Shown: in pieces, positions 54,177-62,735 of the stretch
Position numbering within the stretch: the stretch's first letter is position 1
How the letters are laid out: each line of letters starts with the position of its first letter
Assembly: GCF_021730435.1 (NCBI RefSeq)
Contig: NZ_JABWGX010000027.1
Coordinates: forward strand, 1-63,397
Origin: Xanthobacter agilis
GTDB taxonomy: Bacteria > Pseudomonadota > Alphaproteobacteria > Rhizobiales > Xanthobacteraceae
Length of the DNA: 63,397 nucleotides
Direction: 5' to 3'
The notes under the pieces: model-generated
What the model was told of the DNA's origin: nothing
Seen by the model: the letters and a program-made list of their open reading frames with translations, nothing else
Database searches by the model: none
Translations under genes and position numbers: made by a program

Positions 54177-54270
54177 TTCCGCGCTTGCGCATGCTGCAAT
54201 GCCGTCATTGATTTGCAGCCGATTTGCTCTAGGCGTGAAAATCATGGACGGGGATAGAGAGAGGGCTCTC

Positions 54271-55035
54271 ATGTTTTCGCTGGCGGGGCAGAAGGCGCTT
54301 GTCGTGGGCGTGGCGAATGACCAATCCATCGCGTGGGGCTGCGCTAAGGCGTTCCGCGAGCAGGGGGCGGATCTTGCCATCACCTATCTCAACGCCAAGG
54401 CCGAACCCCATGTCCGGCCGCTGGCCGAATCCATCGGGGCCGAGCTGATCCTGCCCCTCGACGTCACCGACGACGCGCAGCTGGATGCGGTCTATGCCGC
54501 CATTGCGGAGCGCTGGGGCCGACTGGACACGGTGCTGCATTCCATCGCCTTTTGCCCGCGCGAAGACCTGCACGGTCGCGTGGTGGACTCCTCCCGCCAG
54601 GGTTTCGCCATGGCCATGGACGTCTCGGTGCACTCCTTCCTGCGCATGGTGCGCCGCGCCGAGCCGCTCATGACGCGCGGCGGCACCTGCATGACCGTCT
54701 CCTTCTACGGCTCCGAGAAGGTGGTGGAGAATTACAACATCATGGGCCCGGTGAAAGCCGCGCTCGAAGCCTCCGTGCGCTACGCGGCGGCGGAGCTGGG
54801 CGAGAAGCGCATCTCGATCCATGCGCTCTCGCCGGGACCTCTGAAGACCCGTGCCGCTTCCGGCATCGCCGAGTTCGACGAACTGCTGGAACTCGCCGCC
54901 GAGCGCGCACCCACGCACCTGCTCGCCACCATCGAGGACGTGGGCGCCTATGCCGCCTTCCTCGCCAGCCGCGAGGCCGCCAATGTGACCGGCGGCGTGC
55001 ATCTCATCGATGGCGGCTACAGCATCATCGGCTGA
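54271..55035 (+). CDS. fabI: Enoyl-[acyl-carrier-protein] reductase (FabI)
   Basis: This 254-residue NADH-dependent enoyl-ACP reductase has the FabI-specific GVANDQSIAWG cofactor motif and both active-site tyrosines, Tyr146 (SFYGSEK) and Tyr155 with Lys162 (YNIMGPVK). It ends with the usual LIDGGYSIIG. FabI reduces trans-2-enoyl-ACP in fatty acid synthesis. The ATG at 54271 with AGAGAGGG upstream gives the standard start. Its linkage to acyl-phosphate and CoA-transferase genes suggests a specialised copy, possibly acting on short-chain enoyl thioesters. Confidence 0.93.
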   Translation: MFSLAGQKALVVGVANDQSIAWGCAKAFREQGADLAITYLNAKAEPHVRPLAESIGAELILPLDVTDDAQLDAVYAAIAERWGRLDTVLHSIAFCPREDLHGRVVDSSRQGFAMAMDVSVHSFLRMVRRAEPLMTRGGTCMTVSFYGSEKVVENYNIMGPVKAALEASVRYAAAELGEKRISIHALSPGPLKTRAASGIAEFDELLELAAERAPTHLLATIEDVGAYAAFLASREAANVTGGVHLIDGGYSIIG

Positions 55036-55131
55036 CCATCCCGCTCCGCGCGCCGGCCCCCCAGCCGCGCCTTCGCCAGGCAGGGAAACCGACGTTCCTT
55101 CCCGGACCAATCCAAGGTAAGGTGCCACCGC

Positions 55132-56532
55132 ATGATGCGCGAAAACAAGACCTTCGACGAGCTCAAGCCGGGTGACAGCGCCGAACTGCGCCGCTCCTGC
55201 ACCACCGACGACCTGATCGTCTTCGCCAATGTCTCCGGCAACCACAACCCCATGCACCTGCCGAACCAGGACATCGACGGGGACGGCAAGGAAGACGTGG
55301 TGGTGGCGCCCTCCATGTGGGTGGGCTCGCTGATTTCCGCGGTGCTGGGCAATGTGCTGCCCGGCCCCGGCACCCTCTACCGCACCCAGACGTTCCGCTT
55401 CCATGCCCGCGCGTCCGCCGGCGACGAGCTGAACGCCAAAGTGTCCGTGATCGACAAGGACCCCGACGGGTCGGTGCGCCTCTCCACCGAGGTCAGGCGC
55501 GTGTCGGACGGGCTGCTGCTCGTGGAAGGCGAAGCGGTGGTGCAGGCGCCCAAGGCCAAATACACCTATGAGGAACAGGAGCTGCCGGGCTTGGTGGTGC
55601 AAAGCCACCGCCATTTCGACGCGCTGCTGCAGCGGGCCGAAGCCCTGCCGCCCCTGTCGGTGGCGGTGGTGGCGCCGGAGGAGCCGGCGTCCCTCGGCGG
55701 CGCCCTGCTCGCCATGCGGGAAAAGCTCATCACCCCCATTCTGGTGGGCAGCGCCCGCAAGATCGAAGCCGCGGCCAAGACCCTCGGCCTGAGCCTCGAC
55801 GGCGTCGAGGTCATCGACGTGCCGGAGAATGCCGCCGCCGCCAACGCGGCGGTGGACATCGTAGCGGACGGTCGCGCCCAGGCCCTCATGAAAGGCCACC
55901 TGCACACCGACGAGCTGCTGAAGGCGGCGCTGCGCAAGGAGCGGGGCCTTCGGATCGGCCGCCGCTTCACCCACATCTTCGTCATGGACGTGCCGGGCCT
56001 GTCGCATCCGCTGCTGGTGACCGACGCCGCCATCAACATCGCGCCCGACCTGCTCACCAAGATGGACATCTGCCAGAACGCCATCGATCTCGCCATCTCG
56101 CTGGGCATCGAGACCCCGAAGGTGGGCGTGCTCTCGGCGGTGGAGACGGTGAACCCGGCCATTGCCTCCTCGGTGGACGCGGCGCTGCTGTCCAAGATGG
56201 CCGAGCGCGGCCAGATCACCGGTGGCCTGGTGGACGGGCCGCTCGCCATGGACAATGCGGTGGACATCACCGCCGCCCGCATCAAGGGCATCCTCTCGCC
56301 GGTGGCCGGCCGGGCCGAGGTGCTGGTGGTGCCGGACCTCGACGCCGGCAACATGCTGGCCAAGCAGCTCACCTTCATCTCCCACGCCGAGGCGGCGGGC
56401 CTGGTGATGGGCGCCAAGGTTCCGATCATCCTCACCTCGCGCGCCGACGGCGAGAAGGCGCGGCTCGCCTCCTGCGCGGTGGCGGTGGTGCATCAAGCCC
56501 GCATGGCGGCGGTGGCCAAGGAGGCCGAGTGA
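55132..56532 (+). CDS. Bifunctional enoyl-CoA hydratase (MaoC) / phosphate acyltransferase
   Basis: This 466-residue fusion has an N-terminal MaoC-like hot-dog domain (1-150: DDLIVFANVSGNHNPMHL contains the Asp/His pair). A phosphotransacetylase/phosphotransbutyrylase domain follows (about 165-460: SARKIEAAAKTLGL, GLVDGPLAMDNAVD, RAEVLVVPDLDAGNML). It could hydrate a short enoyl-CoA and swap CoA for phosphate to give an acyl phosphate. The following gene, an acyl kinase starting one base after its stop, would make ATP from that product. Confidence 0.9.
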   Translation: MMRENKTFDELKPGDSAELRRSCTTDDLIVFANVSGNHNPMHLPNQDIDGDGKEDVVVAPSMWVGSLISAVLGNVLPGPGTLYRTQTFRFHARASAGDELNAKVSVIDKDPDGSVRLSTEVRRVSDGLLLVEGEAVVQAPKAKYTYEEQELPGLVVQSHRHFDALLQRAEALPPLSVAVVAPEEPASLGGALLAMREKLITPILVGSARKIEAAAKTLGLSLDGVEVIDVPENAAAANAAVDIVADGRAQALMKGHLHTDELLKAALRKERGLRIGRRFTHIFVMDVPGLSHPLLVTDAAINIAPDLLTKMDICQNAIDLAISLGIETPKVGVLSAVETVNPAIASSVDAALLSKMAERGQITGGLVDGPLAMDNAVDITAARIKGILSPVAGRAEVLVVPDLDAGNMLAKQLTFISHAEAAGLVMGAKVPIILTSRADGEKARLASCAVAVVHQARMAAVAKEAE

Positions 56533-56533
56533 C

Positions 56534-57745
56534 ATGGTGCGCCCGGTCGCCCTCACCCTCAACGCCGGCTCGTCTTCCCTGAAGTTCAGCCTCTATGACA
56601 TCGCACAAGGGCCGGCGGAGCCGACCCTGATGGCGGTCGGCCAGGTGGACAGCATTGGCGGCAAGCCGAAGCTGAAGGCCACCCTGTCGCCGGCCTCGCC
56701 CGCCATCACGCGCGAGCTCACCGCGTCCGAGGCCTCCAACCACACCAGCGCGCTCGCCACCGCCCTCGGCGTGCTGCGCACCCAGTATCCGGAAGCACGG
56801 GCCTGCGTGGTGGGCCACCGCGTGGTGCACGGCGGCCCGCATTTCTCCGCTCCGGTGGTGGTGACCGAGGCGGTGATGAACGAGATGCGGGACCTCTCGC
56901 CGTTCGCGCCCATCCACCAGCCGCACAACCTCGCCGGCATCGAGGCGGCCCAGGCCGCCTTCCCCGAGGCGCTGCAGGTGGCGTGCTTCGACACCGCCTT
57001 CCACCGCGCCCATCCCAAGGTGAACGACACCTTCGCCTTGCCACGCGAATACTATGACAAGGGCGTGCGCCGCTACGGCTTCCACGGCCTTTCTTATGAA
57101 TACATCACCGGCGAATTGAAGACCATCGCACCGCTGCTGCACGACGGGCGGGTGGTGGTGGCCCACCTCGGCAACGGCGCGTCCATGTGCGCCATTCTTG
57201 GCGGGCGCTCGGTGGCGTCCACCATGGGCTTCACCGCCCTCGACGGCCTGCCCATGGGCACCCGCTGCGGCCAGATCGACCCCGGCGTCATCTTCTACAT
57301 GGTGCAGCAGGAGGGCAAGACCATCGACGAGGTCCGAGACCTCTTCTACTACAAGAGCGGCCTGCTCGGCATGTCGGGCATTTCCAACGACATGCGCACC
57401 CTGGAAGCGGCCGATGTGCCGGAGGCCCACGAGGCCATCGACTATTTCGTGTTCCGCATCCGCCGCGAGCTGGGCGGCCTCGCCGCCGCCCTCGGCGGCC
57501 TCGACGCGCTCATCTTCTGCGGCGGCATCGGTGAGAACTCGCGCAAGATCCGCCGGCGCATCTGCGAGGGCATGAGCTGGATCGGCCTCGAGCTCGACCA
57601 TGACCAGAATGACGTTAGCGCCCGCGTGATCTCCACCGAGTTCAGCCGCGCCCGCATCATGGTGATCCCCACCAACGAGGAACTGGTGATCGCCCGCGCC
57701 TGCAAGAGCCTTCTGGCCCGTCAGCATGCGCAGGCCGCCGAATAG
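56534..57745 (+). CDS. ackA: Acetate/propionate/butyrate-type kinase
   Basis: This 403-residue member of the ASKHA acyl-phosphate kinases shows LTLNAGSSSLKFSLYD, VVGHRVVHGGPHF, CFDTAFHRAHPKV (catalytic Asp and His), AHLGNGASMCAI and IFCGGIGENS. It interconverts an acyl phosphate plus ADP with the acid plus ATP. The start lies one base after the transacylase stop, so the two are probably co-translated. The chain-length preference cannot be told from sequence. Confidence 0.93.
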   Translation: MVRPVALTLNAGSSSLKFSLYDIAQGPAEPTLMAVGQVDSIGGKPKLKATLSPASPAITRELTASEASNHTSALATALGVLRTQYPEARACVVGHRVVHGGPHFSAPVVVTEAVMNEMRDLSPFAPIHQPHNLAGIEAAQAAFPEALQVACFDTAFHRAHPKVNDTFALPREYYDKGVRRYGFHGLSYEYITGELKTIAPLLHDGRVVVAHLGNGASMCAILGGRSVASTMGFTALDGLPMGTRCGQIDPGVIFYMVQQEGKTIDEVRDLFYYKSGLLGMSGISNDMRTLEAADVPEAHEAIDYFVFRIRRELGGLAAALGGLDALIFCGGIGENSRKIRRRICEGMSWIGLELDHDQNDVSARVISTEFSRARIMVIPTNEELVIARACKSLLARQHAQAAE

Positions 57746-57866
57746 CCGCGACCCGGCCGGGCGGGACCTCGATCCACCCGGCCACCCACGGTCGCGTTAC
57801 GAAATCGCCCCGAACGGCGGCATGTCCGGTCGCTCCGGCCTGCCGCGCGAGACGAGAGGAAACTCC

Positions 57867-58520
57867 ATGAAAAAGGCCATCAAAGCAGAGGACGCCGCGG
57901 CGCTCATCCCCGATGGGGCACGGGTACTGATCGGCGGCTTCATGGCGGTCGGCAGCCCGCTGCGCCTGATCGACGCGCTGGTGGAACGCGGCGTGCGCGA
58001 CCTCACCGTCATCGCCAACGATGCCGGCCTGCCCCACAAGGGCATCGGTCGCCTCGTGCATGCGGGTGCCGTGAGGCACGCCATCATGTCCCACATCGGC
58101 CTCAACCCCGAGATCCAGCAGAAGATGATCTCCGGCGAGGTCACGGTGGAGCTGGTGCCCCAGGGCACGCTGGTGGAGCGCATCCGCGCCGCCGGCATGG
58201 GCCTCGGCGGGGTGCTCACGGCCACCGGCATCGGCACGCCGGTGGAAGAGGGCAAGCAGGTGGTGGAGGTGGACGGCAGGCGCTATCTGCTGGAAACTCC
58301 CATCCACGCGGATTTCGCCCTCATCGCGGCGCGGCAGGCGGACTACGTGGGCAATCTCGAATATTCGCTCACGGCGCAGAACTTCAATCCGATCATGGCG
58401 CTCGCCGGCAAGACCGTGATCGCCGAGCCGGATGTGATCGTGCCCGTCGGCGTCATCCCGCCGGACGAAGTGCGCACCCCCGGCGTTCTGGTGGACCATC
58501 TTCTGGCGAGGGCCGCGTGA
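57867..58520 (+). CDS. scoA: 3-oxoacid CoA-transferase subunit A
   Basis: This 217-residue family I CoA-transferase alpha subunit has GARVLIGGFMAVGSPLRLID (the G-G-F glycine loop), ERIRAAGMGLGGVLTATGIGT and ADYVGNLEYSLTAQNFNP. It belongs with the next gene. AtoD/ScoA-type enzymes move CoA between acetoacetate, succinate, acetate or butyrate. GAGAGGAAACTCC precedes the ATG. Confidence 0.94.
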   Translation: MKKAIKAEDAAALIPDGARVLIGGFMAVGSPLRLIDALVERGVRDLTVIANDAGLPHKGIGRLVHAGAVRHAIMSHIGLNPEIQQKMISGEVTVELVPQGTLVERIRAAGMGLGGVLTATGIGTPVEEGKQVVEVDGRRYLLETPIHADFALIAARQADYVGNLEYSLTAQNFNPIMALAGKTVIAEPDVIVPVGVIPPDEVRTPGVLVDHLLARAA

Positions 58521-59215
58521 TGAGCAACACGACCAACACGGCAACCGCCGCGAACAAGGCCTGGGACCCCAAGTCCATCATCGCCGCCCGGGTCGCGCAG
58601 GAGCTGAAGCCCGGCATGCTGGTGAACCTGGGCATCGGCCTGCCGAGCCTCGTCGCCAATTTCCTGCCGCCGAACTCGGACGTGTTCTTCCAGGCGGAAA
58701 ACGGGGTGATCGGCCTCGGCGCCCATCCGCCGGAGGGCATGGAAGACCCCTATCTCACCGATGCCGGCGGCGGCTTCGTCTCGGCGGTGCCGGGCGCCGC
58801 CTCCATCGACAGCGCCATGAGCTTCGGCCTCATCCGCGGCGGTCACCTCGACCTGACCGTTCTGGGCGGCCTGCAAGTGGACGAGCGGGGCTATCTCGCC
58901 AATTGGATGGTGCCGGGCCAGAAGGTGCCGGGCATGGGTGGCGCCATGGATCTGGTGGCGGGGGCCAAGGCGGTGATCGTCGCCATGCAGCACGCCGCCA
59001 AGGGCGAGCCCAAGATCGTGCCCGAATGCACCTTGCCCCTCACCGCTGCCCGGCGGGTAACGCTGATCGTCACCGATCTGGCGGTGATCTGCCCCACCGA
59101 CGACGGCCTCGTGCTGCAGGAACGGGCACCAGGGGTGTCGGTGGAGACCATCCTGGCCGCCACCTCCGCCAAGCTCATCGTCCCCGACGAAGTGCCCGAG
59201 ATGGTGCTCGGCTGA
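58517..59215 (+). CDS. scoB: 3-oxoacid CoA-transferase subunit B
   Basis: This 232-residue beta subunit carries the catalytic Glu61 in QAENGVIGLGAHP and the LVNLGIGLPSLVANF and GQKVPGMGGAMDLV motifs. It overlaps subunit A by four bases (ATGA). With the upstream kinase and transacylase it could move acyl groups between CoA, phosphate and free acid. An intrinsic terminator follows nine bases after the stop. Confidence 0.95.
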   Translation: MMSNTTNTATAANKAWDPKSIIAARVAQELKPGMLVNLGIGLPSLVANFLPPNSDVFFQAENGVIGLGAHPPEGMEDPYLTDAGGGFVSAVPGAASIDSAMSFGLIRGGHLDLTVLGGLQVDERGYLANWMVPGQKVPGMGGAMDLVAGAKAVIVAMQHAAKGEPKIVPECTLPLTAARRVTLIVTDLAVICPTDDGLVLQERAPGVSVETILAATSAKLIVPDEVPEMVLG

Positions 59216-59221
59216 CAGTGT

Positions 59222-60448
59222 TCAGGCGCCCGTTCCGGCGGGCGCCTTTTCGCCTGTGTCCGTGGTCTTGTCGGCGCGGCGTTCGCCGCCGGCTTTTTCC
59301 GCCCCGGATCTTTCCACGCCTTTGCCGATAGCCAAGACACGCGCCTTGAAGACGGCGAGCAGCGGCTCGTCGATTTCCGTCAATGACGTGACCGAGACGT
59401 CACCGGGCGCGAGCCCGCTCTCATCGGGAAAGAGGAAGCGATAGCCGGCACCGGTCTTCGATTCGACGAACTCGAACAGCCGCCCCTTGCGCTCCATCTT
59501 GTAGAAGACGACGAACTTGCCCTGGTAATCACGATAGTCCACCGCCGCGATCTCCGCGAACAGAGTGTCGTCGCGCACCAGGAAGGCGAGGCGCTGGCGG
59601 GTCCAGGCATAGACCGCAAGCTCCCGCTCGGTGGTGACGATGGCGTCGGCGGCGGACGGCGCGGGTTGGCTCTCGGGCACCGTGGGGGTCGGAACCGCGG
59701 CGTCCGGCTTCGGCAGGTCGAGCCGGTGCAGGATCTGCCGGCTGATGAACTCGCGCAGCGCCGCCTGGATCAGCGGCCGGTATTCGTCGAGCGCCTTCTG
59801 CGAAATGTGGCCGATGCCGGCCTTCTTCAGCAGCGGGCGGGAAAACTCCTCCGGTGGATCGGCGAAGATCGCGCCCACCTGCGCCAGCACCGAATTGTAG
59901 ATGTGCTTGCGCTTGGCCTCGGCCCCAATATTGTCCGGGTCGAACACGGCCTTGCCCAGGCTGCTCAAGCCTTCGAGAGCCGAATCATCCACCTTGCCGC
60001 GCGCCACCTCCTTGAGGTCGAAGCGCAGGAAGGGGTTGGCGTCCATCATGTTGGGTTCGTCGGAATCGGCGTAGAATTCCCAGATCAGCCCGTCGGTGAG
60101 AATGCCCATCTTCACCGTGCGCGCGGCATTGAAATAGCTGCGCAGCTGGCCGCGATCATCCCGCAGGCTCGGCGCGTTGGCCGGCTTGGTCTCGATGGCG
60201 ATCACCGGCTCACCACCCTTGAAGATGGCGAAGTCAACCCGGTTCTTATACTTTTCCGAAAAGTCGCAATGATGCTCCGGAAACACCTCGTTGGGGTCCA
60301 TGTGGTCGTAGCCGAGGAAGGAAATCATCGGCACCACCAGGAACATCTTGGTGGATTCCTCATTCTGGCAACGCGGAGCGGCGGTCACCGCGCGCTTGGC
60401 GAATTCGGTCAGCTTGTCCCGAAACTCTGACAACACGCCCGCATCCAT
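59222..60448 (-). CDS. HsdR-N/PD-(D/E)XK-like nuclease-fold protein
   Basis: This 408-residue protein contains RVDFAIFKGGEPVIAIETKPA, a D-x(n)-E-x-K site as in the type I restriction HsdR N-terminal domain, at about residues 70-90. The segments RGQLRSYFNAARTVKMGILTDG and WEFYADSD are also typical of that domain. The middle is helical, and the C-terminal third (YRDYQGKFVVFYKMERKGRLFEFV) looks like a small beta domain. No helicase or methylase is adjacent, so it is a solitary protein, possibly a defence or housekeeping nuclease. The tail after residue 385 is charged and disordered. A hairpin overlaps its ribosome binding site. Confidence 0.75.
   Translation of the reverse strand: MDAGVLSEFRDKLTEFAKRAVTAAPRCQNEESTKMFLVVPMISFLGYDHMDPNEVFPEHHCDFSEKYKNRVDFAIFKGGEPVIAIETKPANAPSLRDDRGQLRSYFNAARTVKMGILTDGLIWEFYADSDEPNMMDANPFLRFDLKEVARGKVDDSALEGLSSLGKAVFDPDNIGAEAKRKHIYNSVLAQVGAIFADPPEEFSRPLLKKAGIGHISQKALDEYRPLIQAALREFISRQILHRLDLPKPDAAVPTPTVPESQPAPSAADAIVTTERELAVYAWTRQRLAFLVRDDTLFAEIAAVDYRDYQGKFVVFYKMERKGRLFEFVESKTGAGYRFLFPDESGLAPGDVSVTSLTEIDEPLLAVFKARVLAIGKGVERSGAEKAGGERRADKTTDTGEKAPAGTGA
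59224..59250 (+). terminator. Intrinsic terminator of the fabI-scoB run
   Basis: AGGCGCCCG and CGGGCGCCT form a 9-base GC stem around TTCCGG, followed by TTTT. It lies nine bases after the scoB stop and inside the last codons of the convergent gene. Confidence 0.85.
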
Positions 60449-60450
60449 GG

Positions 60451-60493
60451 CACGCTCTCGTCAATGCGCCTGAGAAGCGCCAATGAGAGCGTG
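60451..60493 (-). repeat. Inverted repeat covering the ribosome binding site of the nuclease-like gene
   Basis: CACGCTCTC (60451-60459) and GAGAGCGTG (60485-60493) are perfect 9-base arms. On the minus strand the GAGAG next to the start codon, the likely Shine-Dalgarno, lies within the stem, two bases from the ATG. This could limit translation. Confidence 0.5.
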
Positions 60494-60564
60494 TTCCGGC
60501 TTAAAACACAACTTCAAATCATGCACCCGCCACACGGAAACGGCAGATCGCACCTGGCCCGGCG

Positions 60565-60879
60565 TTACAGGTCCACATAGACGAACTTGTCCGCCTTCAG
60601 GCTCGGATAATTGGCCCTCAGCGCCGTGGCGAGCTTGCCGACCAGCGTCTTATCGCCAGCCGCCGAGGGCCCCACGAAATCGGTGCCGGCCATCCAGGTC
60701 TCGAAATAGCAATGCAGCATGTCGTCATAGTCCGCCCCGGTGGGGTTGGCGGTCTTGTCGGCGAGATCGGCGACGCCTGAAGTATTCACCTCCAGCCGCC
60801 AGTCGCGGTCGTCCACCACCGAGGCGATGAGCTTTGCGAGATCGGCATCGGTCCATTCGGTCTTGAGATCGAGGGGCAT
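60565..60879 (-). CDS. Hypothetical protein (104 aa)
   Basis: The product starts MPLDLKTEWTDADLAKLIAS and is mixed alpha/beta with an acidic N-terminal half. I recognise no family. GGAGCCTGTC precedes the ATG. It lies 86 bases downstream of batD on the same strand. The codon pattern is like that of its neighbours, which supports a real gene. Confidence 0.65.
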   Translation of the reverse strand: MPLDLKTEWTDADLAKLIASVVDDRDWRLEVNTSGVADLADKTANPTGADYDDMLHCYFETWMAGTDFVGPSAAGDKTLVGKLATALRANYPSLKADKFVYVDL

Positions 60880-60965
60880 GACAGGCTCCAAGGCGGGGCG
60901 CCAAAAAGCGGCTGGCGCACGGGTCGGCAATGCCGGCAACCAAGCAAGATCCGGTCCACTGTCCC

Positions 60966-62735
60966 TCAGCGGCTGCCGGGATAGAGCGGCGCCAGCCGGG
61001 CGCCGGAGGGCCGCTTGCCCGCGCGGACCCGCCGCCGCTCCGCCCGCCGCACCGCCGCCAGCAGCGCCCGCCCGTTCCAATCACGGCTTTCGCCGCCATA
61101 AAGATGGCGCGCAAGTCTGGCGGCGGCGCTTTGCAGGTCGGCCGGCGGCGCGGCAAACAGGCCGAGCCGGGCAAGGCGCCCATAGGCGTCATGGGCGGCG
61201 CGGGCCTCGCCCTTGCGACAGGCGGCGATCAAGGCCGCCATCAATTGCTCCGGATCCACAGGTGCCGCACGCAGCGGCCCACGGCGCCGACGCGGTGCTG
61301 CGGGACCCCCTGTCGGATTCCCCGCTGTCGCGTTCATCACGCGGGAGCGGCGACCCAACCACATGAACAGCACCAGCGCGCCGGCGACACCGCCGGCGAG
61401 AAGCGCCAGCGCAAGCCGGTTCTCCCGCAGCAACCGGGCGACGGGGAGGCCTTCGCCGGCCGGCGGCGCCTCCGCCGTCGACGCCGGGGACCGGGCCACG
61501 GCGGCGGGGGATGCGGGCGCGGCCGGCGCCAGCGGCTCCGCGCCCGGCCGCACCTCCAGCGTCACCGCCGGCAGCACCGCCTTTTCCTGCTGGTTGGTGG
61601 CAAGGTTCCACCAGGGCACCTCAATGGCCGGCAGGGTGAAGGAGCCGGGCCGTGTCGGCACCAGGGAAAAGCGCTTGGTGAGCACCGCGCCGGCCATACC
61701 GTCGATGAGAGTGGCATCGGTGCGGCTCTCCTCCACATATTGGCGCAGGCCATCCACGGGCTCCAGGTCCAGCGGCGGCAATTGATTGGGGCTCGCGCCC
61801 TTGGCGACAAGGGTGAGAGTGCGGGTCACCGTGTCCCCGACCTTGATGTCGCTCACCGGCGCCGACCACTGCTGGGACAAGGTGACGCCCAGCGCCGGCA
61901 GGAACCAGCCCGTCACCCCCTCGGGCCGCGGCTGAACGCGGACCGACACCGGCTGCGACTTCACGGTCACGGTGCGCTGGCCCGGCTCCCCGAAGCCGCT
62001 GCGACCGAGCAGGCTCGGCAGATCGGACGCCACCGAGCTGCCCTGGAAACCCGGCACGCTGGCATTGAGGCTGACGGGGGGAATAGTGATGACGCCGCTC
62101 TTCTGCGGGCGCATCAGGTAGCTCTGCTCGATCACCCGGTAGCGCCGCCGGCCGACGGTCTTCACGTAGCTGCGCTGGCCGCCGTCCTCGGTGAAGGAGG
62201 CCCCGTCGGCGAGCGGCTTCTCCATGGAGCCGGACCGCATGCCGATGGCGTCATAGATGCGGATGGTAACCGGCACGTCGCTCTGGACATAAGCGGGACC
62301 GGCGGCGGCCTCCACCCGCACGAACAGCGGCTCGTCGTCGGTCTGCACCTGCCCCGCGGCGGCCGGCACCACCTGCACCTGCGCCGGCGCCGAGGCGAGG
62401 CCGCCCACGGTGACCGGCGGCAAGGTGAGCGTGCCGGTGCGCCTGGGCAGCAGGGTCATGACCCACTGGTCCACATGGACCGGCTTGCCATCCACCATTT
62501 CGGCATGGCTCGCCCGGCGGCGGTCCACGATCTCGAAATCGCGGCCGAGCGCGCTCACGTCCGGTGGCTGCCAGCTCTCGCCATCGGTCAGGCTCACGAT
62601 GAAGTCGAAGGTTTCGCCGGCCGGCACCACGAAGCGGTCCGGCGCGGCCGACACGCTCGCCGCCTCGGCCGGGCCGGCGAGGAGCGCCGCGACCGGCAGC
62701 GCCAGCCAGGGGCGGAAGCGGCTATTTGTCTTCAT
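60966..62735 (-). CDS. batD: BatD-like protein (aerotolerance operon)
   Basis: This 589-residue precursor has a signal peptide (about 1-25, ...LLAGPAEAAS) and several beta-sandwich repeats with the BatD patterns GETFDFIVSLTDG, TLPPVTVGG and VKTVGRRRYRVIEQSYLMRPQKSG. A single helix near residues 465-485 (LALALLAGGVAGALVLFMWLG) and a cytoplasmic tail follow. BatD is encoded with MoxR and von Willebrand proteins (BatA, BatB) and is implicated in envelope integrity and stress tolerance. It overlaps the upstream gene by 14 bases. Confidence 0.87.
   Translation of the reverse strand: MKTNSRFRPWLALPVAALLAGPAEAASVSAAPDRFVVPAGETFDFIVSLTDGESWQPPDVSALGRDFEIVDRRRASHAEMVDGKPVHVDQWVMTLLPRRTGTLTLPPVTVGGLASAPAQVQVVPAAAGQVQTDDEPLFVRVEAAAGPAYVQSDVPVTIRIYDAIGMRSGSMEKPLADGASFTEDGGQRSYVKTVGRRRYRVIEQSYLMRPQKSGVITIPPVSLNASVPGFQGSSVASDLPSLLGRSGFGEPGQRTVTVKSQPVSVRVQPRPEGVTGWFLPALGVTLSQQWSAPVSDIKVGDTVTRTLTLVAKGASPNQLPPLDLEPVDGLRQYVEESRTDATLIDGMAGAVLTKRFSLVPTRPGSFTLPAIEVPWWNLATNQQEKAVLPAVTLEVRPGAEPLAPAAPASPAAVARSPASTAEAPPAGEGLPVARLLRENRLALALLAGGVAGALVLFMWLGRRSRVMNATAGNPTGGPAAPRRRRGPLRAAPVDPEQLMAALIAACRKGEARAAHDAYGRLARLGLFAAPPADLQSAAARLARHLYGGESRDWNGRALLAAVRRAERRRVRAGKRPSGARLAPLYPGSR

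Noticed and set aside
54229-56562. A 777-codon minus-strand frame over fabI and the MaoC-transacylase gene
   Set aside because: It is a shadow of clearly identified plus-strand genes.
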